From: an uncultured Planktomarina sp.
GTDB lineage: Bacteria; Pseudomonadota; Alphaproteobacteria; Rhodobacterales; Rhodobacteraceae
Length of the DNA: 64,000 nt
Direction of reading: 5' to 3'
NCBI GenBank assembly: GCA_905182535.1
Contig: CAJJBZ010000003.1
Coordinates: 186,001-250,000 of the forward strand
The first letter of the stretch is position 1, and each line of letters starts with the position of its first letter. Both the position numbers and the translations under genes were made by a program. Positions 56,915 to 64,000 of the stretch are shown here, piece by piece. The notes below the pieces were generated by a model. The model did no database searches, was not told the DNA's origin, and saw only the letters and a program-made list of their open reading frames with translations.

Positions 56915-58299
56915 GCTAATTCTACCTCCCAACGGGCAATTTGAGCCCGCACCTGTGCTGGTGCCGTGCCCCCATAGGACATGCGAGACGCTACGGAATT
57001 TTCCACTCCGAGTACTTCAAACACCTCGGCGGAAATCTGTGGGTGCACAGATTGCATCTGCGCCAGCGTCAAATCTGGCAGGTCGCAGCCTTGCCCTTCG
57101 GCCATGGCCACCAAACTGCCCGTAACATGATGGGCATCGCGAAATGGCATGCCCAGCGCACGCACCAGCCAATCGGCCAAATCGGTGGCGGTAGAGAACC
57201 CCGAGGCGGCCGCAAGTTTCAGACTGTCACGGTTTGCAGTCATATCGCTGACCATCCCCGTCATCGCAGCCAAGGCCAGCATCAGATTATCAACAACATC
57301 AAATGTTGCTTCTTTATCTTCCTGCATATCTTTTGAATACGTCAGCGGCAAACCCTTCATCACCATCATCAAAGCAACATTAGCCCCAAAAATTCGACCG
57401 ATCTTGGCACGGATTAGCTCGGCCGCATCAGGATTTTTCTTTTGTGGCATGATTGATGAACCAGTAGAGAACCGATCGGACAAAGTAACAAAGCGGAACT
57501 GAGCTGATGACCAAATCACCAGCTCCTCTGCAAAGCGGCTAAGATGCATGGCGCAGATACTGGCACAACCGAGATATTCAAGCGCAAAATCACGATCGGA
57601 CACAGCATCCAAGGAATTTGCAGCAGGCCGATCAAAACCTAGATCTTTCGCCGTCATTTCACGGTCAATCGGAAAGGAGGTGCCCGCCAAAGCCGCAGCA
57701 CCCAAGGGACTTTCATTCATACGTCTCCGCGCATCTTCAAACCGAGATTTATCTCGTGCCAGCATTTCGACATAGGCCATCATATGATGCCCCCAAGTCA
57801 CGGGTTGAGCTGTTTGCAAATGCGTGAAACCAGGCATAACCCAATCCGCGCCAGCTTTGGCTTGCTGCAAAAAGGCTTTCATCAGTGCCTCGAGCGCCAG
57901 AATAGCTGCATCAGTTTGATCACGGACCCAAAGACGAAAATCAGTGGCCACTTGATCATTGCGGCTCCGTCCGGTGTGCAGACGACCAGCAGGTTCACCA
58001 ATGACCTGTTTAAGCCGCGCCTCGACATTCATGTGAATATCTTCCAGATCAACCCGAAACGAAAAATTTCCTGTTTCAATTTCTGACAATACAGTGAGGA
58101 GCCCTTCCCGAATGGCCACACTATCGCTATCAGAAATAATACCAGCCGCTCCCAACATGGCGGCGTGGGCGCAACTGCCCTGAATATCTTGAGCAGCCAT
58201 CCGTTGGTCAAAGCCAATCGAGGCATTAATCGCCTCCATGATTGCGTCTGGTCCGGCGGCGAAGCGTCCGCCCCACATTTGGTTTTGGGATTTGGTCAT
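56911..58299 (-). CDS. argH: Argininosuccinate lyase
   Basis: 462 residues. Seen: [15 protein letters not shown] at the start, [17 protein letters not shown] (~95), [17 protein letters not shown] (~160) with the catalytic His, and the family signature [12 protein letters not shown] (~282). Cleaves argininosuccinate to arginine and fumarate. Diverges from the TlpA gene with only 24 bases between the starts, so their promoters overlap or lie inside each other's leaders. Confidence 0.97.
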   Translation of the reverse strand: MTKSQNQMWGGRFAAGPDAIMEAINASIGFDQRMAAQDIQGSCAHAAMLGAAGIISDSDSVAIREGLLTVLSEIETGNFSFRVDLEDIHMNVEARLKQVIGEPAGRLHTGRSRNDQVATDFRLWVRDQTDAAILALEALMKAFLQQAKAGADWVMPGFTHLQTAQPVTWGHHMMAYVEMLARDKSRFEDARRRMNESPLGAAALAGTSFPIDREMTAKDLGFDRPAANSLDAVSDRDFALEYLGCASICAMHLSRFAEELVIWSSAQFRFVTLSDRFSTGSSIMPQKKNPDAAELIRAKIGRIFGANVALMMVMKGLPLTYSKDMQEDKEATFDVVDNLMLALAAMTGMVSDMTANRDSLKLAAASGFSTATDLADWLVRALGMPFRDAHHVTGSLVAMAEGQGCDLPDLTLAQMQSVHPQISAEVFEVLGVENSVASRMSYGGTAPAQVRAQIARWEVELA

Positions 58300-58323
58300 G
58301 AATGAAACCTTTGGGAGTGTGAT

Positions 58324-58875
58324 ATGCGCTACTTACTTTCTGTTATTCTCTATACGGCCCTTGCCGCCACTGCAAATGCAGACATGAGTGCACTAGAAGC
58401 GCTACGCGCTGGCGACATGCGCAAACTTCAGTTTCACAACGAAATCACAAACGCTCCTGAGATCTCATTCATCCAAGGCAATGGATCAGCAGGACTTTTG
58501 TCCGATTACCGCGGTAAAGTGGTCTTGCTCAATTTCTGGGCCACATGGTGCGCGCCTTGCCGAAAAGAGATGCCAAACCTGTCTGCACTGCAATCCACAT
58601 TGGGTGGCGATGATTTTACCGTAATCACCATCGCTACCGGGCCAAACCCACCAGCAAAGATCACAGCTTTCTTTAACGATATAGGCATTGATAACCTACC
58701 TGCCCACCGTGACCCAAGACAGGCTTTGGCGCGTGAAATGCGAGTTTTAGGCTTGCCAGCGACCATCTTGCTTGACCGACACGGTCAAGAAATCGCTCGA
58801 CTTCTAGGTGATGCAAATTGGCACAGCGACAGCGCCCTAGCCATAATCCAGTCCCTCATCGCCTCAGAGATCTGA
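58324..58875 (+). CDS. TlpA-family thiol:disulfide oxidoreductase
   Basis: 183 residues: a signal peptide ([16 protein letters not shown]), then a thioredoxin fold with the redox site [14 protein letters not shown] (~77) and the cis-Pro loop [10 protein letters not shown] (~140). A periplasmic reductase that supports, for example, cytochrome c heme ligation or oxidase copper centres. Its last 20 bases overlap the end of tag on the other strand. Confidence 0.92.
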   Translation: MRYLLSVILYTALAATANADMSALEALRAGDMRKLQFHNEITNAPEISFIQGNGSAGLLSDYRGKVVLLNFWATWCAPCRKEMPNLSALQSTLGGDDFTVITIATGPNPPAKITAFFNDIGIDNLPAHRDPRQALAREMRVLGLPATILLDRHGQEIARLLGDANWHSDSALAIIQSLIASEI

Positions 58876-59425
58876 TCTCATGATGACGGTAGCAGCCGAG
58901 AGTGTGATTGTTGAGCAAGCCGCAAGCCTCCATCCACGCATAAACGATGGTCGGACCGCAAAATTTAAACCCAGCCTCCTTAAGATCTTTCGAAATTTGC
59001 ACACTGAGCGGTGATTGAGTAGGCACCTGCGCCAAGGTTTCGTATCTACCAACTAAAGGCCTACTACCTACATAAGCCCATAAGCGCTCAGAAAATGACA
59101 TCTCACCTGAAAGCCGCAAATAGGCTTGCGCATTACCAATCGTAGCCTCAATTTTACCACGGTGACGCACAATCCCAGCGTTTTGTAGCAAACCCTCAAC
59201 CTCTAAAGGGCCCCATGTTGCTATTATATGGGGATCAAAATTAACAAAAGCGCTCCGAAACTCATCTCGCTTTTTCAAAATAGTGATCCAACTCAACCCC
59301 GCTTGAAAGCCGTCTAAAACAAGCTTTTCCCAGAGGGCCTGGCTATCATACTCAGGAACTCCCCACTCATGATCATGATATTTGAGATAAATTGTATCAG
59401 TTCCAACCCAGCCACACCGTTCCAT
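58856..59425 (-). CDS. tag: DNA-3-methyladenine glycosylase I
   Basis: 189 residues. Seen: CGWVGTDTIYLKYHDHEWGVP, with the zinc-binding Cys near the N-terminus and His/Asp ligands, LVLDGFQAGLSWITILKKR (the helical DNA-binding part with catalytic Glu/Trp region) and the C-terminal KFCGPTIVYAWMEACGLLNNH. Excises N3-methyladenine from alkylated DNA. It converges on tlpA with a 20-base overlap of coding ends. An inverted repeat lies ~105 bases upstream of the start. Confidence 0.95.
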   Translation of the reverse strand: MERCGWVGTDTIYLKYHDHEWGVPEYDSQALWEKLVLDGFQAGLSWITILKKRDEFRSAFVNFDPHIIATWGPLEVEGLLQNAGIVRHRGKIEATIGNAQAYLRLSGEMSFSERLWAYVGSRPLVGRYETLAQVPTQSPLSVQISKDLKEAGFKFCGPTIVYAWMEACGLLNNHTLGCYRHHEIRSLRR

Positions 59426-59529
59426 TAATTTTCCAATTCACTCCACGTTATGCCTGAAAAGAGGTGTTACCAAAGCATATGGATATCACTTAACTACCGA
59501 CCTAAATTAAAACCAAATCAAACAGTACC

Positions 59530-59549
59530 GATGCTAAACATTTAGCATC
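59530..59549. repeat. Perfect 9-base inverted repeat, operator-like
   Basis: GATGCTAAA-CA-TTTAGCATC is a 20-base palindrome with a two-base centre, in the divergent space between tag (starting at 59425, -) and a small membrane protein (59571, +). Its short arms and central position suggest a dimeric regulator site rather than a terminator. Confidence 0.6.
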
Positions 59550-59570
59550 ACATTGGCACGATATGATACC

Positions 59571-59792
59571 ATGGTCCCACAAATACTCTCACGTGCTTTT
59601 GACAACATGCACAACTCCTTCACCATTTCAAACCAACTTCTGATGCTTTTGGGGATGTCGATACTAATAATGAATGAAAGGCCAAGTTTTCAGTGGCTAG
59701 AAATATTGGAGTCAAGGCTAATTTTTTTTGCTGTTGGATTTATCGGTTGCTTACTTCCAAGCAATGTAGGCTCACCGCTCACTCCACCATAG
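59571..59792 (+). CDS. Hypothetical small membrane protein
   Basis: 73 residues with two hydrophobic stretches (LLMLLGMSILIM and LIFFAVGFIGCLL). Not recognised. ATG 59571 chosen; a TTG at 59553 is the only longer option and no ribosome site is convincing. It may be a spurious frame, but it is isolated from other genes and ends cleanly before a 200-base gap that must hold the phbA promoter. Confidence 0.3.
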   Translation: MVPQILSRAFDNMHNSFTISNQLLMLLGMSILIMNERPSFQWLEILESRLIFFAVGFIGCLLPSNVGSPLTPP

Positions 59793-59994
59793 CACCAGAA
59801 TGTCACAGTTAGTGGCCAGACTTACAAATATGCTGCGACGCAGTAAAAATGTATCGCATATGCAGCATTTTTGAAATCCATGCCATTGTCATTTACGAAA
59901 CTAATTCTTAAACCTATCCTGAGTGAGGGCCTAACTGCGCGCAATCAACGATTCCTTGTGCTGAATGTAGACCTCATCAATGAGGAGAGGCTTT

Positions 59995-61174
59995 ATGACA
60001 AATATCGTAATCGTATCTGCGGCTCGGACCGCCGTAGGAAGCTTTGGTGGTATATTTTCTAGTACACCAGCTCATGATTTAGGATCTTCTGTTCTGCAAG
60101 CTGTGGTAGCACGTGCCAGAATCGATAAATCTGAGGTGAGTGAAACCATTCTAGGTCAAGTATTGACCGCAGGCCAAGGGCAGAACCCCGCGCGACAAGC
60201 TCATATCAACGCCGGTCTTCCAACTCAAGCCGCAGCTTGGAGCATCAACCAGGTATGCGGTTCAGGCCTACGCGCCGTTGCCATTGCCGCGCAGCATATC
60301 CAATTAGGTGACGCAAATATCGTGGCCGCTGGTGGCCAAGAGAATATGACCCTCTCACCACATGTGGCGCATCTGCGCAGCGGTACCAAAATGGGCGATA
60401 TCAAATATATTGATAGCATGATCCGTGATGGCCTTTGGGATGCTTTTAATAACTACCACATGGGGCAAACTGCAGAGAACGTGGCTGAACAATGGTTAAT
60501 CAGCTCGTGCAGCGCAAGATGAATTTGCTGTAGCGAGCCAAAACAAAGCTGAAGCCGCGCAACAGGCTGGTAAGTTTTTTGATGAGATAGCTGCCTTTAC
60601 AGTCAAAACTCGAAAAGGTGCTATCATCGCTGATGCAGATGAGTATATTCGCCACGGTGCAACACTCGAAAGCATGGCAAAAATGCGACCTGCCTTTGTG
60701 CGCGACGGGGGCACCGTGACAGCTGCGAATGCCTCCGGCCTAAATGATGGCGCCGCAGCTGTATTACTTATGACGGCAGAGGAAGCTGAGAGGCGTGGAC
60801 TTGAGCCTTTGGCACGCATCGCAAGCTATGCAACTGCTGGGCTAGATCCAGCTATCATGGGTGTAGGCCCAATATATGCAAGCCGCAAAGCGCTAGATAA
60901 GGCGGGTTGGTCGGTTAGAGATTTAGACTTGGTCGAAGCCAACGAAGCCTTTGCCGCTCAGGCCTGTGCTGTGAATAAAGACATGGGTTGGGATCCTGCC
61001 ATCGTAAACGTAAACGGCGGTGCGATTGCGATTGGTCATCCAATTGGCGCCTCAGGATGCCGGATCTTGAATACATTATTGTTCGAAATGCAGCGTCGCA
61101 GCGCAAAACGTGGTTTAGCCACGCTCTGCATAGGTGGTGGTATGGGTGTCGCGATGTGCCTCGAACGTCCCTGA
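59995..61174 (+). CDS. phbA: Acetyl-CoA acetyltransferase (beta-ketothiolase), frame broken
   Basis: Condenses two acetyl-CoA for PHB and ethylmalonyl-CoA-pathway metabolism. First frame: [16 protein letters not shown] and the catalytic Cys in [14 protein letters not shown] (~88); second frame from [20 protein letters not shown] to [26 protein letters not shown] (catalytic His and Cys) and [14 protein letters not shown]. The break is at 60496-60506, where skipping one base lets AARAAQDEF follow QWLI. Joined length ~393, normal. Transcribed with phbB after 126 bases. Confidence 0.92.
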
Positions 61175-61300
61175 CTTTGCCGAATTGAACACAGATAGGA
61201 ACCTTCCTTAATAAAGATCAGTTTTGGTGCGTAATTTTATTGCGTTAATGAGTTATCTATAATAATATAATTTCGTAGTTAATTTTTATAGGAAATAGTC

Positions 61301-62023
61301 ATGTCCCGTGTAGCTCTAGTAAGCGGAGGCACCCGAGGTATCGGCGCAGCCATTTCAACAGCCCTCAAATCTGAAGGTTATACTGTAGCTGCGACCTATG
61401 CCGGTAATGACGACAAAGCTTTAGCCTTCACCGCCGAAACCGGCATCAAAACGTTCAAATGGGACGTCTCAGACTATGACGCCTGCGTCTCCGGCATTGC
61501 CAAGGTTGAAACCGAGTTGGGCCAAGTTGATATCTTGGTTAATAACGCTGGAATTACTCGTGACGCTCCCTTCCATAAGATGACGCGGGATCAATGGTGC
61601 GACGTCATTCGCACCAATTTGGATGGTGCCTTCAACATGACACATCCTTTGTGGAACGGCATGCGTGACCGAAAATTTGGCCGCGTAGTCAATATTTCTT
61701 CTATTAATGGTCAGAAAGGTCAATTCGCACAAACCAATTACTCAGCAGCAAAAGCCGGAGACATTGGCTTCACAAAAGCATTAGCCCAAGAAGGCGCTCG
61801 TGTTGGAATTACAGTGAACGCTATTTGTCCTGGCTACATCGCAACAGAAATGGTTATGGCCGTGCCGGAAAAGATCCGTGACAGTATCGTTGCGCAAATT
61901 CCAACAGGCCGCCTTGGCGAAGCCAGCGAAATTGCGCGTTGTGTTGTCTTTTTGGTCTCCGATGATGCAGGCTTCATCACAGGCTCAACCCTCACCGCAA
62001 ATGGCGGCCAATATATGGCTTGA
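61301..62023 (+). CDS. phbB: Acetoacetyl-CoA reductase
   Basis: 240 residues, classical SDR: ALVSGGTRGIGAAIS (TGxxxGIG-like), LVNNAGITRDAPF (NNAG), catalytic Ser in NISSINGQKGQF, Tyr-Lys pair in NYSAAKAGDIGF, and the end GFITGSTLTANGGQYMA. Reduces acetoacetyl-CoA to (R)-3-hydroxybutyryl-CoA with NADPH. The active site is intact, unlike the SDR near hemF. It follows phbA and is closed by a strong terminator. Confidence 0.95.
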   Translation: MSRVALVSGGTRGIGAAISTALKSEGYTVAATYAGNDDKALAFTAETGIKTFKWDVSDYDACVSGIAKVETELGQVDILVNNAGITRDAPFHKMTRDQWCDVIRTNLDGAFNMTHPLWNGMRDRKFGRVVNISSINGQKGQFAQTNYSAAKAGDIGFTKALAQEGARVGITVNAICPGYIATEMVMAVPEKIRDSIVAQIPTGRLGEASEIARCVVFLVSDDAGFITGSTLTANGGQYMA

Positions 62024-62050
62024 TCGCTCGAGCAGTGATCCTACAGACCA

Positions 62051-62078
62051 ACGGCTGCCTCTCGGGGCAGCCGTTTTA
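62051..62078 (+). terminator. Intrinsic terminator of phbAB
   Basis: ACGGCTGCC (62051-62059) pairs with GGCAGCCGT (62066-62074) around a 6-base loop and is followed by four T. Confidence 0.92.
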
Positions 62079-62102
62079 ACATTCTAGTAAAAAAACAAGC
62101 CA

Positions 62103-62270
62103 CTATATTTGTGATAATCGTAATATCTCTTCTTTAAGTAGCAGTTTTTTCTTCTTCAATTCCGCAACCCGAAAATGATCCGAAGCTGGGAATTTTTGGG
62201 CGCTCTCCACCGCTTGGCCAAGACTCATATGCTTGCGTTGCAACTCAGTGATTCTAGAGTTTAGGTTCAT
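62103..62270 (-). CDS. DUF465 (YdcH-like) small protein
   Basis: 55 residues: MNLNSRITELQRKHMSLGQA, then VESAQKFPASDHFRVAELKKKKL and LLKEEILRL. The pattern of a helix, a D-x-x-R-V-x-x-L-K-K-K-K-L segment and an E-I-x-x-L tail is that of DUF465, a short coiled-coil family of unknown role common in alphaproteobacteria. ATG follows GGAGG at 6 bases, strongly supporting translation. Confidence 0.88.
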   Translation of the reverse strand: MNLNSRITELQRKHMSLGQAVESAQKFPASDHFRVAELKKKKLLLKEEILRLSQI

Positions 62271-62387
62271 GGTTCCTCCTCTCGATTTATGTGTACTTTT
62301 AGTCGATCATATTAAATTTAATCTGTCACGCCCTAGCTGAAATATCCCACCATAACTCTGATCTTTGCGCAAAATATTGCTTAAGAA

Positions 62388-63137
62388 TTAACCGCGCCAT
62401 TGAAATACAGCCCCATCGCGCAACACTGCAGAAATCTCTGGAGCGTAGTCTGGACAGTTCTCGACATGCGCGGCGCCCACATGCAAAATTTGGGTCGTTA
62501 ACAACTGAAATGCTGCACGGCCTGATTTGCGGGCACGTACCAAAACTAAATGCGGTGCACGACCGTCACGCGGAGCCAAAGGTTGGACAGAAATTGATCC
62601 AAGTCGCCCACTAAGCCCCGCAAGAATATCCGGCAAACGCTCAACCCTTTGGATCAATGTCAAATACCCCCTAGGGCGCAAACGTTTGGCAGCAGTTTCG
62701 ATCCAATGGGATAGAGCTACTTGCTCGGAACGGCCTGAGGCCCGACCTACTTCTGGGGGAGTAGACGAGGAGTCTTCTCTAAAATAAGGCGGATTCATGA
62801 TTACTTGATGGAATGATTGATCATAGAAAGGTGTTGGTCGGGCGGACACGCAGCCCACCTGCACATCAAATTCGAAACTATTTTGTGCTGCATTGCCCCG
62901 CGCTAGCTGAGCATAGTCTGGTAAAATTTCTACCCCATGCAACCTGACCCCAGGCACGCGGGCTGCCAAACATAAACTTGCGACACCAACACCACATCCA
63001 AGCTCAAGTACATGTTCACCATCTTTCGCTGGGCAAGCCGCAGCCAAAAGTACCGGATCAATACCAGCACGGTACCCAATTTTAGGCTGAGCCAGCTGCA
63101 AGCGGCCACCTAAAAAACCGTCTTGGCTGGTATCCAC
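62388..63137 (-). CDS. TrmN6-like SAM-dependent methyltransferase
   Basis: 249 residues: GGRLQLAQPKIGYRAGIDPVLLAAA at the N-terminus, SAM motif HVLELGCGVGVASL (~43), VEILPDYAQLARGN, and the N6-adenine signature VIMNPPYFRED (~115). This layout is that of the tRNA1(Val) adenine-37 N6 methyltransferase group. Its last base overlaps the next gene's stop. It lies head to tail with DUF2007 and behind the divergent polyprenyl synthetase, a cluster I recall in this order. Confidence 0.86.
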   Translation of the reverse strand: MDTSQDGFLGGRLQLAQPKIGYRAGIDPVLLAAACPAKDGEHVLELGCGVGVASLCLAARVPGVRLHGVEILPDYAQLARGNAAQNSFEFDVQVGCVSARPTPFYDQSFHQVIMNPPYFREDSSSTPPEVGRASGRSEQVALSHWIETAAKRLRPRGYLTLIQRVERLPDILAGLSGRLGSISVQPLAPRDGRAPHLVLVRARKSGRAAFQLLTTQILHVGAAHVENCPDYAPEISAVLRDGAVFQWRG

Positions 63138-63352
63138 TATTTACCCAAATCTACATCGTTGTCGCGCATGACCACAGTCGCTTCACAATGATCATGATCG
63201 GCCACCATCAGGCGGCGCGGCAATATGCCAATGCTGCCTTCAAGGATACTGCTATTTACGTCAAATTCGAAGCAGGCTATATCTTCTCCCCGCAGTAGCA
63301 TCTGAGCGAATGCAATTATAGTTGGATCTGTTGTGCGCAATAATTCCTTCAT
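63137..63352 (-). CDS. DUF2007 family protein
   Basis: 71 residues: MKELLRTTDPTIIAFAQMLLRGEDIACFEFD, then GSIGILPRRLMVADHDHCEA, the DUF2007 pattern of a small alpha-beta signal-transducer-like fold. The function is unknown. The stop overlaps the methyltransferase start by one base, so the two are co-translated. It diverges from the polyprenyl synthetase with ~60 bases between. Confidence 0.87.
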   Translation of the reverse strand: MKELLRTTDPTIIAFAQMLLRGEDIACFEFDVNSSILEGSIGILPRRLMVADHDHCEATVVMRDNDVDLGK

Positions 63353-63415
63353 GAGTTATCACATAGGGCTACACCTATGGGTTTGTCGAGGCATTTGGAA
63401 AAATGAGGAATACTT

Positions 63416-64000
63416 TTGAATAATAACCCGTCAAAACCACATGATCGCCTAGCACTGGCCTTGTCTGATGAGATGGCCGCAGTAAATACGCTAATCAAGT
63501 TGCGCATGGCATCCGAGCATGCTCCACGTATTCCTGAGGTAACAGCCCATCTGGTGGATGCGGGCGGCAAACGTTTACGCCCTATGCTAACGCTGGCTGC
63601 TGCACGGATGTGTGGCTATACTGGACCCTATCATATCCATCTCGCCGCCACTGTGAGAATTTATACACACAGCCACGCTTTTACATGATGATGTAGTTGA
63701 TGCCAGCGACCAACGGCGTGGTCGTCCAACTGCAAACCTTTTGTGGGACAATCAATCTACCATTTTAGTAGGTGATTATTTATTTGCACGCGCTTTCCAA
63801 TTGATGGTTGAGGCTGGCAATTTACGGGTATTAGATATTTTGGCCAATGCATCAGCCACAATCGCCGAAGGCGAAGTGTTGCAACTTTCCGCAGCCCAAG
63901 ATGTGGCAACTACTGAAGAAATTTATTTCAGGGTCATCCGCGGCAAAACTGCAGCCTTATTTTCTGCAGCAATGGAGGTTGGTGCCGTAATTGCCCAGAA
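63416..64000 (+). CDS. ispB: Polyprenyl (octaprenyl/decaprenyl) diphosphate synthase, frame broken and 3' partial
   Basis: Makes the long isoprenoid tail of ubiquinone. First frame: KLRMASEHAPRIPEVTAHLVDAGGKRLRPML with the GGKRLRP diphosphate site; second frame after 63655: VEFIHTATLLHDDVVDASD (first aspartate-rich motif DDxxD), RRGRPTANLLWDN, LVGDYLFARAFQL and ASATIAEGEVLQLSAAQ, running off the window. Dropping one A at 63656 joins them. The second DDxxD is beyond the end. TTG 63416 behind GAGGA is the best start; other starts would cut conserved residues. Confidence 0.92.

Noticed and set aside
1-64000. CRISPR arrays, insertion sequences or tandem direct repeats outside the pentapeptide gene
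   Set aside because: No regularly spaced repeats, transposase genes or paired terminal repeats were seen on reading both strands.

Overview
The window reads as chromosome of a marine alphaproteobacterium of the Rhodobacterales (Roseobacter group). Supporting signs are moderate GC content, proteins that look roseobacterial throughout (ClpS, HemC/E/F, COQ9, DUF1013, TIGR02302, PhbAB, Mcl1, DgcN/DgcA) and the gene orders dnaX-ebfC-recR, argH-small lipoprotein-DUF2834-lysA-TIGR02302 and clpS-methyltransferase. The genus cannot be fixed from the sequence alone.

Layout. Positions 1-6.4 kb hold a redox block: a 5'-truncated flavocytochrome c/SoxF flavoprotein, SoxX, diheme SoxA and a membrane-anchored triheme cytochrome c on the + strand, converging on an IorAB-type molybdenum hydroxylase on the - strand. 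Positions 6.4-11.2 kb are accessory: small secreted proteins, a LysR remnant without DNA-binding domain, an RpoA-like fragment that looks gammaproteobacterial, a pentapeptide-repeat protein, a Rap1a/Tai-like protein and a tyrosine integrase lacking its catalytic C-terminus, ending at the 3' end of a tRNA-Met gene. I read this as a decayed island. From 11.3 to 20.2 kb come a glycolate-oxidase-type FAD enzyme, heme genes hemC, hemE and hemF with an odd short-chain dehydrogenase, an RsmC-like methyltransferase, clpS, a HAD phosphatase and a SPOR-tailed D,D-carboxypeptidase. Positions 20-26 kb carry the yejABEF oligopeptide transporter. Positions 26-36 kb carry cycM, pheA, nudC, the SRP RNA, dnaX-ebfC-recR, DUF1013, RidA, quinone reductase, COQ9, rpsU and an Lrp regulator. 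Positions 36-45.5 kb carry pheT, pheS, a lipid A acyltransferase, rplT, rpmI, pyk, an N-formylglutamate amidohydrolase and DUF1244. Positions 45.6-51.8 kb hold a D-amino-acid cluster (DAT, DgcA, DgcN), malyl-CoA lyase, accA and plsC. The rest holds a zinc-ribbon membrane protein, TIGR02302, lysA, argH, a TlpA thioredoxin, tag, phbA-phbB, a TrmN6-like methyltransferase and the start of a polyprenyl synthetase.

A striking property is the number of single-base frame breaks: about a dozen genes, including the normally indispensable hemC, accA and the octaprenyl-type synthase, are split by one base, often in or beside a short homopolymer, while neighbours as long as 820 codons are intact. Uncorrected indel errors in the assembly explain this better than gene death. 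For those genes I give the full reconstructed span.

The most interesting candidates are the SoxF-SoxX-SoxA-triheme cytochrome operon facing a molybdenum hydroxylase, the RpoA-like fragment, the short-chain dehydrogenase that has lost its Tyr-Lys pair, the 37-residue lipoprotein overlapping argH, and a near-perfect 52-base palindrome between pyk and rpmI. I found no CRISPR array, insertion sequence or clearly new multi-gene system.
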